DNA from: DAOUJI01 sp965219565
Lineage (GTDB): Bacteria > Chloroflexota > Dehalococcoidia > Lucifugimonadales > JAGWBF01
Assembly (NCBI GenBank): GCA_965219565.1
Contig: OZ244780.1
Span: 1,488,001-1,552,000, forward strand
DNA length: 64,000 nucleotides
Direction: 5' to 3'
A program made the position numbers and the translations under genes. Below, one piece after another: positions 1 through 8,494 of this stretch; position 1 is the stretch's first letter; each line of letters starts with the position of its first letter. The notes below the pieces were generated by a model. The model ran no database searches, was not told the origin of the DNA, and saw only the letters and a program-made list of their open reading frames with translations.

Positions 1-592
1 CGGGCGCTATCAGCAGTGGTGTCTGCAGGGTACGCACGAAGTCGCGGGAAACGGTGAAAACGAAGTCGGCGCGGTCGGTGTACATATTGGTCAGGAAGTC
101 ATGTGCCATATCCATTGTGATTTCAGGACGCTTCTCGCAAAGGGGAGGCCCCCACCCCGTTATGTTGTTCTGGTAGAAAATGTCCGGCATCTCAGGCCTG
201 AATCCGCTGGGTTGCATCAACGCCGCTGCGGCAACCCGCTCCGGAGCCAGCCTGAGCAGGTTGTGGATCATCGGCCCGCCGATGCAGAAGCCCATGACCA
301 GGAACTCCTTGATGCCGAGATGGTCCATCAGCCCAAGTTGGTCCTCAGAATGGGCATCCCAGGGGCGGTCGATCTCGAGTGGGCCACTGGATTGGCCCAG
401 ATTTGCATTGCGTAAGTCGGCGGCGATACACCGGAAGTCGTCTTTGTAAGTCTCCATAGGGTTGAAGGGCCCCGGCGGCTGCAAGGACGCCACGGTGGAA
501 TTAAGTCCACCACCCGGAATGATCAGCAGGGGGAATCCTGAACCGACCTCTTCGTAGTAGATACGGTTGGGGCCTCTTTCGTAGAACGGCAA
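1..592 (-). CDS. alpha/beta hydrolase fold protein (3' end cut off by window edge)
   Basis: Reading the minus strand from a TTG at 592 gives an open frame of 197 codons that leaves the window at position 1. The TTG has a good Shine-Dalgarno (GGAGGA, 8 nt upstream). The protein begins MPFYERGPNRIYYEEVGSG and then shows the oxyanion-loop strand LLIIPGGG and, near residue 110, the nucleophile elbow GFCIGG. A Cys therefore sits at the nucleophile position, as in dienelactone-hydrolase-like members, rather than the usual Ser. The family hydrolyses esters, lactones or C-C bonds; the substrate cannot be read from the sequence. The catalytic acid and His would lie in the missing C-terminal part. It is the leftmost gene and no partner is visible. 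Confidence 0.8.
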   Translation of the reverse strand, partial: MPFYERGPNRIYYEEVGSGFPLLIIPGGGLNSTVASLQPPGPFNPMETYKDDFRCIAADLRNANLGQSSGPLEIDRPWDAHSEDQLGLMDHLGIKEFLVMGFCIGGPMIHNLLRLAPERVAAAALMQPSGFRPEMPDIFYQNNITGWGPPLCEKRPEITMDMAHDFLTNMYTDRADFVFTVSRDFVRTLQTPLLIAP

Positions 593-1362
593 GGCGATTT
601 TCCTCCATCAGCGAGTTGCAAAGCTATTGATGTCTATCGAGCAGGCAGTCCGGAATTTGCGGTACAACAACCGGAGGCGGCGTATTGTACAGAGCTATGT
701 TTCGTCCGCCTATTCTGGCTTTGACTCTAACCCAAGATGCCTCAAGTGGTCAACATAACGCTCCGGAAAGCCGAAAGCTGATAGATGCAGCGGCAGTTCG
801 GTCCCCAGCCCCGAAATGCCTCCGCCAACAATGGCTATGCTCCTCGGTATTGTCCTTCTCCCGCCGGTTGCCATAGTCCCCTACGCTACCATTCCCGTTG
901 GCTGCTGGCTAGGCAACGATAGAGACCTATATCACAAAGTATCGATGGGTGCACCCTGGAACCCGATGTTTGGGCTCACTGACCACTGGCCAGACCCGGC
1001 AGAACGCGCAGGCTTGTCGGATTCAGCTAGGAGCCTGCAGTCCGACCTCCCACCGAAACATTTACAACACACGATAGACAGGAAAAACTCCGATACTCGT
1101 GGGCGAGGGAACTGAGGCCGGCTGACTCCAACGACAGTTCACGGAGCCTCGTGTCGCTTGACCCTCCTTGGGCTGACCTAGGTAGGCTAGCGTGACTTCT
1201 CTTACCTCAGTATCGCGTAGGCCGGATACACTACTTCACAGCCGTCGTCGCCTACCGCTTAGCAGACCGGGAATGCAAGAGCGAGTGTTGATGGTCGTGG
1301 AGATAGTCGGGTGTCTGGGATTGGGTTACAATTGGTTCACCCGTTGCCAGACACCGGGACAA
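593..1362. other. 770-bp non-coding stretch
   Basis: I see no convincing gene here. The short open frames lack ribosome binding sites and recognisable protein sequence. A TACAAT -10-like hexamer at 1327-1332 lies about 30 bp before the methyltransferase start chosen here; no matching -35 is obvious. The upstream extension of the methyltransferase frame to 1192 has an atypical, Arg-rich, poorly folded-looking composition and is treated as non-coding. Confidence 0.5.
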
Positions 1363-2211
1363 ATGGAGGGAAACCGCATTTCCGCCGCCGCACAGTACGC
1401 CGCTTACCAGGACGCCATTGCCGCCCAGCGGGCCCGCATCTACGGCCAGGAGCTTCACGTGGACCCCTGGAGAGGGAGCACGGCCCGGCGTTTCCGCTTT
1501 GATCCACACCGAACCCTGGAGCCCAACCTGGAGGTGATAGCCTCCTACGTTCAACCCGATGACGTGGTGGTGGACGTGGGCGGTGGGGCGGGGAGGGTCA
1601 GTCTGCCCCTGTCGTTGCGTTGCCGTGAAGCCGTGGTGGTGGACCCCTCTCCCGGCATGGGGGCGGAGTTCGACGCCAGCCGCCTGGAGGCGGGAATTGC
1701 CAACGCCCGCAGGGCGCAGTCTAGTTGGCTGGATGCTGAGGGCATCACCGGCGATGTGGTGTTCTCGGCGGACGTGGCCTATTTTGTGCGGGACATCGTA
1801 CCCTTTGTGGAGAAACTGGAGTCCGCCGCCCGACGCCGGGTGATGATTACTCTGTGGAGCGTGTCGCCTCCCAACAGCTTCGGTCCGCTCTTCCGGCAGG
1901 TCTACGGGGAAGAACAGGAGCCGGTTCCGGGGTTCCAGCAGTTAATGGCGGTCCTGTGGGAGATGGGGACCTTGCCTGACCTTCGGATGCTGCCGGAACC
2001 GCCCTGGTGGGAGGAGGAAGTGTTGTCGACCAGGGAGGAAGCGCTTCAACAGGCCTTGGAGGGCAGTTGGCTGCGGGAAGAAGACCGCGGCCTGGCCCGG
2101 GAGGCATTCGAGAAGAACTTCGACCAACTCTTCAGCTCTGGGGTTGACGGGTTCCGTCCCCTGTGGCGTGAAGGCTCCCGGGAACTGCTGATTACCTGGG
2201 AAACGAGGTGA
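1363..2211 (+). CDS. class I SAM-dependent methyltransferase
   Basis: The protein starts MEGNRISAAAQYAAYQDA. Its Rossmann motif I is VVVDVGGGAGRVSLPL and motif II is AVVVDPSPGM, the usual SAM-binding signature of methyltransferase_11/25-type enzymes. At about 282 residues it is a normal single-domain size. The substrate is unknown. The frame is open back to 1192, but the first 57 codons of that extension look non-coding. The ATG at 1363 follows a -10-like TACAAT and begins the conserved-looking helix; no strong Shine-Dalgarno sequence precedes it, so the start is uncertain. It stands alone, followed by a 285-bp gap before the amidohydrolase. Confidence 0.75.
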   Translation: MEGNRISAAAQYAAYQDAIAAQRARIYGQELHVDPWRGSTARRFRFDPHRTLEPNLEVIASYVQPDDVVVDVGGGAGRVSLPLSLRCREAVVVDPSPGMGAEFDASRLEAGIANARRAQSSWLDAEGITGDVVFSADVAYFVRDIVPFVEKLESAARRRVMITLWSVSPPNSFGPLFRQVYGEEQEPVPGFQQLMAVLWEMGTLPDLRMLPEPPWWEEEVLSTREEALQQALEGSWLREEDRGLAREAFEKNFDQLFSSGVDGFRPLWREGSRELLITWETR

Positions 2212-2496
2212 GTTTCTTTTCCCTTCGAAGGGCTCGCTTCGAGGCTTTGGCGGCCAGAGGAGATTGGTGCATGCATTTGGAACTGGCAGTCACGCCTCTT
2301 TCCCCATAAGGGTGAAACTCCGGTGTGCCGGAACCTGGCAGTAAGTCAAGCTTTGCGTTGATTGATATCCTCCACGGACATGGCGACTCCAGGGCCTCCG
2401 ATATCTCCCCCGCGTTGACGATTCCCGTGTTCGCAGAGTTGTTCACTCCTCTGTGTTAGGATTGGGGTTGCCACACTCTGCCACGGAGGTGCTGAC

Positions 2497-3513
2497 TTGC
2501 CATACGGAGACAACGACTGGCTAGCGTTAACCACTGAACCTACTCTGGAACCGGAGATGCCCATCTGCGATGCCCATCACCACTTCTGGGACTTCCGTAT
2601 GGAACGCATCCCATATCACCGCTACTTGCTTCACGAACTGGCGGCAGATCTCAATAGCGGACACAACGTGCGCTCGACAGTGTTCCTTGAAGCCAGATCT
2701 ATGTACCGGCCCGACGGACCGGAAGAGCTCCGACCCGTGGGTGAGGTCGAGTTCGTTCAGGGCCTGGCGGCGGCCAGCGCCACTGGATTATACGGTCCAG
2801 CCAAGGCTGCGGCAGCCATCATTGGCCACGCTAATCTGACTTTAGGCGATGGCGTCGAACGCGTGTTGGACGCGTTGCATGAGGCTAGCCCCAACCGGTT
2901 TCGGGGCATCCGGCATTCGGTAGGTTGGGACCCTCATCCCGAGATCGATAACCGTGCAGTGGAACACCAGCTCGCGAGAGCCGAGTTCCGGGCGGGAGCT
3001 CAAGCCCTGGCCCGGAGAGGGCTGGTGTATGAGAACACAGTTCATTTCCCCCAGCTCGGGGAGTTGGCGGAATTCGCCGGTTCTGTGCCGGACCTCACCA
3101 TAATCTCCAACCATATCGGCGGGCTGCTCCGTGTAGGACCCTACGGAAACAGAGACGACGAGGTGCTGCCCAAATGGCGCGAAGGGATTGCCGCCCTGGC
3201 CCAGCGTCCCAACGTCGTGATGAAGCTCGGCGGTGTTGGACAACCCCGGTACGGCTTCGACTGGCATACTCGTGACGTCCCTATCGGGTCCGAGGAGCTG
3301 GCCGAATCCCTGGCCCCCCTTATGACCTATTGCATTGACCAGTTCGGCCCGGACCGGTGCATGTTCGAAAGCAACTTCCCTCCGGACAAGGTGTCCTACT
3401 CCTACAACGTCATGTACAACGCTTTCAAGCGTCTGACCAGAGGCTATTCAGCCACGGAAAGGGCGGCGATGTTCCACGACAACGCCGTTCGTGTCTATCG
3501 GATAGACTCGTAG
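2497..3513 (+). CDS. amidohydrolase-2 family TIM-barrel metal hydrolase
   Basis: The 338-residue protein is a PF04909/COG3618-type amidohydrolase. The metal-binding HxH sits in PICDAHHHFWDF (about residues 22-33). A barrel-strand His appears in SNHIGG and the C-terminal acidic loop in MFESNFPPDK. The family includes lactonases (L-fuconolactonase, 4-sulfomuconolactonase) and decarboxylases (2-pyrone-4,6-dicarboxylate); which reaction applies here cannot be read. Start is TTG at 2497, supported by GGAGGT 8 nt upstream. It is likely cytoplasmic since no signal peptide is seen. There is no operon partner on either side. Confidence 0.85.
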   Translation: MPYGDNDWLALTTEPTLEPEMPICDAHHHFWDFRMERIPYHRYLLHELAADLNSGHNVRSTVFLEARSMYRPDGPEELRPVGEVEFVQGLAAASATGLYGPAKAAAAIIGHANLTLGDGVERVLDALHEASPNRFRGIRHSVGWDPHPEIDNRAVEHQLARAEFRAGAQALARRGLVYENTVHFPQLGELAEFAGSVPDLTIISNHIGGLLRVGPYGNRDDEVLPKWREGIAALAQRPNVVMKLGGVGQPRYGFDWHTRDVPIGSEELAESLAPLMTYCIDQFGPDRCMFESNFPPDKVSYSYNVMYNAFKRLTRGYSATERAAMFHDNAVRVYRIDS

Positions 3514-3814
3514 ATGCCTGAATCAGGCCAGAGTCGGAGCGGTGGAACCCAACAGAACCTCTCCGCCAGCTTGGGTGGAGCTAATAAACCATTCGTATAC
3601 GCGGAGTGGCTAACATGGCCGGAACGCCCATGGTAACCAGGGAATCCGTACCCGATTGTGAACGGGAGGCTTTCGACGCATTCGTGGCGAATCGCGATGA
3701 AGCGCCGACCACGGGGCGATGCTGGGTTCTGGACCTCCAAACCCCACTCTGACTACAGCACGAATTCCCGGGGGCTTATATGGCGTTTGTTGAACCGTGG
3801 CACGGAGGCTGAGC
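3514..3814. other. intergenic, no gene seen
   Basis: About 300 bp between the amidohydrolase and the binding-protein gene. The overlapping short frames in both directions have no family signature and no ribosome binding site. The only functional element recognised is the Shine-Dalgarno GGAGG shortly before the ATG at 3815. Confidence 0.4.
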
Positions 3815-4549
3815 ATGAAAACGTCAATCCTGGCGGTTGCAGTGGCTCTGGCTTTACTGTTGTCCTGCGCCGGAGAATCCGATGAGGTGAGGATGGGCAC
3901 TGAAGGGGGTTATCCCCCGTACAACTTCATCAACGACGCCGGTGAAGTTGACGGCTTCGAGCGGGAGCTGGGGGATGAGCTGTGCCGGCGCGCCAATATT
4001 GAATGCGTCTGGGTAATCAACGACTGGGACAGCATCATACCCAACCTTCAGGCGGGCGACTACGACACCATACTTGCCGGCATGAGCATAACCGACGAAA
4101 GAGATGAGGTCATCGATTTCACTCAGCCGTACTTCCCTCCAGGTGTGTCGGTGTACATGGCTCTGGCTGGTGCAGGCGACGAGGCGGCCAACGGCAAAGT
4201 GGCGGCTCAGACAGCCACAGTCCAAGCCGACCACCTTTCCCAGTCCGGAGCGACTCTAATGGAGTACGCACTGGCCGACGAGGTGGTTTTGGCCGTGCTG
4301 AGCGGCGAGGCGGACGCTGCTCTCGTAGACCTCGAGTTTGCTCAGGACAGCATGGCAGTGAATGCGGGTAAGCTGACTTTAGTCGGTCCCAGGGTAGAGC
4401 TTGACTCTGGAATTGGCGTCGGAATCCGCGAGGATGACAGCGATTTGAAGGAAAAACTCGACCGCACTATTGGAGCCATGAAAGAGGACGGCTCGCTAAA
4501 TGCCCTCATCAAGAAATGGTTTGGCCCCGACGCCGAGACGTTCCAGTAG
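3815..4549 (+). CDS. polar amino acid ABC transporter substrate-binding lipoprotein
   Basis: SBP_bac_3 family periplasmic binding protein (HisJ/GlnH type), about 244 residues. The N-terminus MKTSILAVAVALALLLSCAG is a lipoprotein signal with lipobox LLSC, so it is predicted to be membrane-anchored. Family features are MGTEGGYPPYNF at the mature start, DWDSIIPNLQAGDYDTILAGMSIT (the domain-1 signature, interrupted only slightly) and the terminal KKWFG. The frame opens at 3797, but GGAGG precedes the ATG at 3815, which also gives a proper signal peptide. No permease or ATPase gene adjoins it, so the transporter it feeds must be elsewhere. The next gene is convergent. Confidence 0.88.
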   Translation: MKTSILAVAVALALLLSCAGESDEVRMGTEGGYPPYNFINDAGEVDGFERELGDELCRRANIECVWVINDWDSIIPNLQAGDYDTILAGMSITDERDEVIDFTQPYFPPGVSVYMALAGAGDEAANGKVAAQTATVQADHLSQSGATLMEYALADEVVLAVLSGEADAALVDLEFAQDSMAVNAGKLTLVGPRVELDSGIGVGIREDDSDLKEKLDRTIGAMKEDGSLNALIKKWFGPDAETFQ

Positions 4550-4666
4550 TGTGTTGAGTCCCGGCTGTTCTGAGAAGGCGGGTTGTGGGTTCGGTCTAAG
4601 CCATTCTCCCGGACAGTGCATCTTGGCCGAGCCCGTCCTGGATCCAGCAGCGACCGATGAGTTGAA

Positions 4667-7471
4667 TCAACCTTCAAAATAGAGGCGGATAACTGCTATT
4701 GCCTGCTCTCTATTGATGATTCCGTCGAAGTAGTCGCTTATCGCCTGGACTGCCTCGTCCCTGTCGATTACTCCGTTGTTGTCGGTGTCATATTTTCGGA
4801 GCAAGTCAAACTCGGGGATTCCCGACACGGCGTCTGACCAGCGCCCAGCGCCCCAGGAGTTGATCGCCCGCACCTGTATCCGGTATTCCACCCCGTCGGT
4901 CAGTCCGGTCACGGTGTGCTCCAAGTCGCCGCCGCCGGCGTCGGTCCACACGTTATATAGAATCGTCCAGTTAGGTTCTACGGTCTCGTCGGAGTCACTC
5001 GGAATGTACCTTAGGTCGTAAGATGTTACCTCCGACCACCCATCTGCAGCGGGAGCCTGCCAAGCAATGGTCAGGGACTCCATGTCGGCCGTTATCGAGT
5101 CCACGGTTGGAACGCCCGGCGAGCGTTCATGCCCGTATATGGTAATAGTCCAGGCGTCGAACGTCCCTTCCCCGACGTTAATGTGGTCGGTGATTCGCAA
5201 CGTCCAGACGCCGTTGGGGTCTTCGCCCAAATGTTTTGCCGATCCGAGGCGGAACGAGCCGTCCAGTGGCACGAAATCTAGGAAAGGTATGAAATCGATA
5301 GAGGTGTCGAAGGGGAAGGCCAGTTTCGAAATCGCACCCGAAGGCGATTCCAGTTCAATCTCCAAGTCGCGGAAAGACTCGTGCTGGAAGGAGACGTTCA
5401 CCTCCACGAACTCGGTAAACCCCAGAGTGGTGTCCAGCGTAACTTCACTGGTGATGGTCGTGGGCTTACCGGAGTTGGGGGCGTCAGGGACCGGCATGCT
5501 TAGCTCACCCGAGGTCTCTGTCGAGGTCATTAGAGGAGGCGCGTTGGTCCATTCTTTGGCCAATTCAACGGCGGCCTCGGCGTCAACCACTCCAAACCCG
5601 TATTCATGGTTGAAGTGGTAACGGTTGGAGTTGGAAGAATCCAGGTACTTTTGGGCCCCGTCTTCCCACCCTGCGCTTCCGGGGTCGTTCTTGCGGGCCG
5701 AGGCGGCGAGAATCAGCTTCAGGTCACGCCACGTCAGGTCCGGGTTGGCCCCGCGCATCAAAGCGGCTACGCCGGAAACGATGGGAGCCGCTGCCGACGT
5801 CCCTAAGAAATCTCTCTGATAGCGGTCAGAGTTCTCGGTGGTGAGAATGCCGAAGGTCCCCCCAAGAGACCTCGGCCTGTCGTTGGCGGGAGCGCAGACC
5901 CACAGGTTGGCGCCCGTTTCAGAATAACCTGCCTTGCCGTCCCGTCCGTCCACCGAGCATACGGCGGTCACACCGTAGTAGTTAGAGTATTCACCCAGGT
6001 TGGAGTCGTCTCCCAGCAAATGGCCGTTGCCGGCGGCGAAGACATAGAAGGTTCCTTTTCCATCGTAGCCGGTGTTGAGTCCCTCATCCACAGCCAGTTC
6101 CCAGAACGAGGTGACAGGACCCAAGCCGGGGCTGTCAGGAAACCCCCAGCTGTTGTTGGACACCGCAGTTACGCCCCTGTTCCTGGTCATTGCGTCCACT
6201 TCGTTCGAAAATATAGTGAAAGGATTTTCGTCCGCCAGAAGGTTATACCCGTATACGGTCGCTCTTGGCGCGACTCCTCGCACTCCTAAAGAGTTGTCCC
6301 GGGCTGCGATGATGCCTGTGACGAGTGTGCCGTGGTGATGGATGCGGTCGTATATGTCCTCGTTTCCGGTGTAATCATGGTTCAGGTTGGCGTCGACATT
6401 GTCTTTCAGGTCCTCGTGGGCATGGTACATTCCGTCGTCAACGATGGCCACATTGACGCCCTTTCCCATGTTGCCGTCCGCCCAGACGGACTCGACGTTT
6501 ATGTCTCTCCCATTGGCGTCGTCCAGGTGCCACTGGCATCCATACAGAGAGTCGCTAATGGTCGGGTTGTTCAAAGAAAGAGTGGTGGACTCGCACTCTT
6601 CAATGAATGCGGTGTATTCATCGTCTTCGTAGGCGAAAATTGTGTAGGGTATAGGGCGAGAGATAGACTCGCCAGGAGTGGGCTCAATATCGAAAATGGA
6701 AGAGCTGTCGAAATTGCTCACTCTGATGTAATACTCGCCACGGTCGAAGTCGTCCGAAATCCTGAACCCGGTCTGGAGACTGAAGAAGATGCTTCGGACG
6801 CCTATTGGGAGGAAATTCAATGGGACTTCTTTGCCACCCGAGTCGGTGATGTCTACGTCTATGGATGCAAGATTGGAGGTCATGCCCTCGATGATCAGGT
6901 GAGTTGGTCTACTGATGTTCAGTCTGAAGTGGTCCACGTCGTTTGCCGAGTCGATTGTGCCGCCGGCAGGTGAACCTGGAAACAACGGCTTCGCCGTGCG
7001 TGGGGAATCTCCAGGGTCAGCAACCGCCTTGGTGTGTAGGGTGTAGTCGACCTCATCTCCTGTGTAACTCACAACAACGATGTAGTAGACTCCTGGTTGG
7101 ACAACCTTCCGTAGACTGAATTGGCGGATGCTACCCGTCATGAAGCCGTCGTCGTTGAATGCGACCAATGTGGAGTCGCTGTCGTACAATCCCCCGATGG
7201 TGTCGTCAACAACGTCATCGCCGTTGTCGTCGGTTGCGTATGCCCACAAATCCACGGCGTCGGGTTCGCTGGACAAGTCAATCTTGAAGATGTCCCAGTC
7301 GGCGCTGTGATCGATGTGGCCCGGAGTTGAAGACCCCAGCGACACGGGTGTTGCCGTAGCGAATGTGTCCCCGTGATCGTCAGTAGATTGGGCCCCTGCG
7401 CCTCCGGCGCTGAGGATGAAGCACAGGGCCAGCGTCGCCGCCATAAGGATGACCTTCCGCGCAGACGTCAA
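4667..7471 (-). CDS. secreted subtilisin-like (S8) serine protease with PPC, P-domain, FN3 and EF-hand tail
   Basis: 934 residues. A signal peptide (about 1-28, ending GAGA-QS) is followed by two PPC-like beta domains (about 30-150 and 152-280). The S8 catalytic domain spans about 315-640, with Asp345 in VAIVDDG, His380 in HHHGTLVTG, the oxyanion Asn482 in AAGN and Ser559 in GTSAAAP. A proprotein-convertase P-domain (about 655-782) and an FN3 domain (about 785-887) follow. The last 40 residues hold a canonical 12-residue calcium loop, DTDNNGVIDRDE (895-906), and a degenerate second copy, resembling a dockerin/EF-hand tail. The start is TTG at 7471 with GGAGG about 10 nt upstream. There is no propeptide inside the protein; the upstream gene supplies a propeptide-like protein. 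It is a close paralogue of the N-terminal part of the giant protein at 45522. Confidence 0.9.
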   Translation of the reverse strand: MTSARKVILMAATLALCFILSAGGAGAQSTDDHGDTFATATPVSLGSSTPGHIDHSADWDIFKIDLSSEPDAVDLWAYATDDNGDDVVDDTIGGLYDSDSTLVAFNDDGFMTGSIRQFSLRKVVQPGVYYIVVVSYTGDEVDYTLHTKAVADPGDSPRTAKPLFPGSPAGGTIDSANDVDHFRLNISRPTHLIIEGMTSNLASIDVDITDSGGKEVPLNFLPIGVRSIFFSLQTGFRISDDFDRGEYYIRVSNFDSSSIFDIEPTPGESISRPIPYTIFAYEDDEYTAFIEECESTTLSLNNPTISDSLYGCQWHLDDANGRDINVESVWADGNMGKGVNVAIVDDGMYHAHEDLKDNVDANLNHDYTGNEDIYDRIHHHGTLVTGIIAARDNSLGVRGVAPRATVYGYNLLADENPFTIFSNEVDAMTRNRGVTAVSNNSWGFPDSPGLGPVTSFWELAVDEGLNTGYDGKGTFYVFAAGNGHLLGDDSNLGEYSNYYGVTAVCSVDGRDGKAGYSETGANLWVCAPANDRPRSLGGTFGILTTENSDRYQRDFLGTSAAAPIVSGVAALMRGANPDLTWRDLKLILAASARKNDPGSAGWEDGAQKYLDSSNSNRYHFNHEYGFGVVDAEAAVELAKEWTNAPPLMTSTETSGELSMPVPDAPNSGKPTTITSEVTLDTTLGFTEFVEVNVSFQHESFRDLEIELESPSGAISKLAFPFDTSIDFIPFLDFVPLDGSFRLGSAKHLGEDPNGVWTLRITDHINVGEGTFDAWTITIYGHERSPGVPTVDSITADMESLTIAWQAPAADGWSEVTSYDLRYIPSDSDETVEPNWTILYNVWTDAGGGDLEHTVTGLTDGVEYRIQVRAINSWGAGRWSDAVSGIPEFDLLRKYDTDNNGVIDRDEAVQAISDYFDGIINREQAIAVIRLYFEG

Positions 7472-7523
7472 CGAGGCTGATCCTCCGTTATTGCCGTTGA
7501 AAAGGCGGTTAACCCCGGCGCTC

Positions 7524-8252
7524 TCACTTAAGGTCCCGTTCTGCCCGCCAGTTTGGACTGGAAATCAACACCCCGTCCTGGTCGGCCAGTTCGTTGGCAA
7601 GTTCCAGCGATGGGAAGCCCGGCCCGGTTTTCACCAAGAACCCGTTCTCGATGAAGTCCAGCTCCGAAACTCGGTCTAACGATATGTTGTTTCGGGAGAA
7701 GAAGCTATCGACTTCGGTCTGTTCCATCTCTGGGTCCAGGGCCAGCAGGACTCCGCCGGGAAGCGTCATCAGCTCGCCTCCAGATTTAGAGCGGAACACC
7801 GGCAGAGAGCTTCGGTAGTGGGAGTCTCGTATTTGGACTATGCTCTCCTGGACTCCCTTCGAAACCACGGTGTCAGTGGTGTTGATGGAGCTGTTGTTCT
7901 GGACCGACAAATCGGTCTGAAGCACGACGCCCAGAGTCCTGTCGCCGTCCTCCCAGGTGTAAGTGTTCGCTGGGTTTGACGAAACCGGCTCTGTACGCGT
8001 CGTTGTTGTGGAGCGTTGGGGAGAAGGGACGGTTGGTTGGGAACCGATCAGTTGGTGCAATTTTTCTGGTGGGTCCGGGAACACAATGTCCCGAGGAGGA
8101 GGCTCTTCCGTAGAAGATTCCTTGGTCGGCGGTTCGGCCGAGGACCCCGTGGCAAAAAGGGAGCCCTCAGAGAACAGCGCGGCCAACACCAAACCAAAAA
8201 TCGCCACTCCAGCTATCCCGAGCGCTGGAATGGCGAGATTCTTGAAGTTCAT
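7524..8252 (-). CDS. membrane-anchored subtilase propeptide-like protein (in-trans prodomain)
   Basis: 242 residues. One N-terminal membrane segment (about 7-28) and a Ser/Thr/Pro-rich linker (about 35-90) lead to a globular part (about 95-240). The globular part matches, by eye, the propeptide region of the giant protease at 46345-46770: both share SGGE-MTLPGGVLL, FFSRN, GFPS and end in SSPNW. In the giant protein this segment precedes the protease in the same chain; here it is a separate gene 52 bp upstream of the protease at 7471, presumably in one operon. The inferred role is intramolecular-chaperone/inhibitor function supplied in trans. Fervidolysin-type N-terminal prodomains are the nearest known analogue. 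The ribosome binding site is weak. Confidence 0.75.
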   Translation of the reverse strand: MNFKNLAIPALGIAGVAIFGLVLAALFSEGSLFATGSSAEPPTKESSTEEPPPRDIVFPDPPEKLHQLIGSQPTVPSPQRSTTTTRTEPVSSNPANTYTWEDGDRTLGVVLQTDLSVQNNSSINTTDTVVSKGVQESIVQIRDSHYRSSLPVFRSKSGGELMTLPGGVLLALDPEMEQTEVDSFFSRNNISLDRVSELDFIENGFLVKTGPGFPSLELANELADQDGVLISSPNWRAERDLK

Positions 8253-8368
8253 ATTGGTCGTCGTCTCAATTAGTCAGATGTTCGAACGGCCATGATGCTA
8301 TCATACGGCGCGTATCCTCGCCAACCCTGGCGCTTCCAGGAATCCGAGTTTCAAATATGGCGATTTGA

Positions 8369-8397
8369 TTGACAACGTAAGCAGCCGTATGCTAATT
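8369..8397 (+). promoter_or_regulatory. putative promoter of the oligopeptide-binding protein gene
   Basis: A consensus -35 TTGACA (8369-8374) is followed, after 16-17 bp, by GCTAAT/CTAATT (about 8391-8397). This would give a leader of roughly 90 nt before the gene at 8495. Confidence 0.4.
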
Positions 8398-8494
8398 TAC
8401 GCTGCGTCTTTTTATAGCTAAGAACCTGGCTAGCTGTGGCTCTATTATCCACTCGAGCCGGGCATTCGCAACCATAATATAAAAGGAGATGGAC

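Noticed and set aside
1192..1362. 57-codon N-terminal extension of the methyltransferase
   Set aside because: Composition unlike a protein N-terminus, contains promoter-like DNA, and lacks a ribosome binding site at its GTG.
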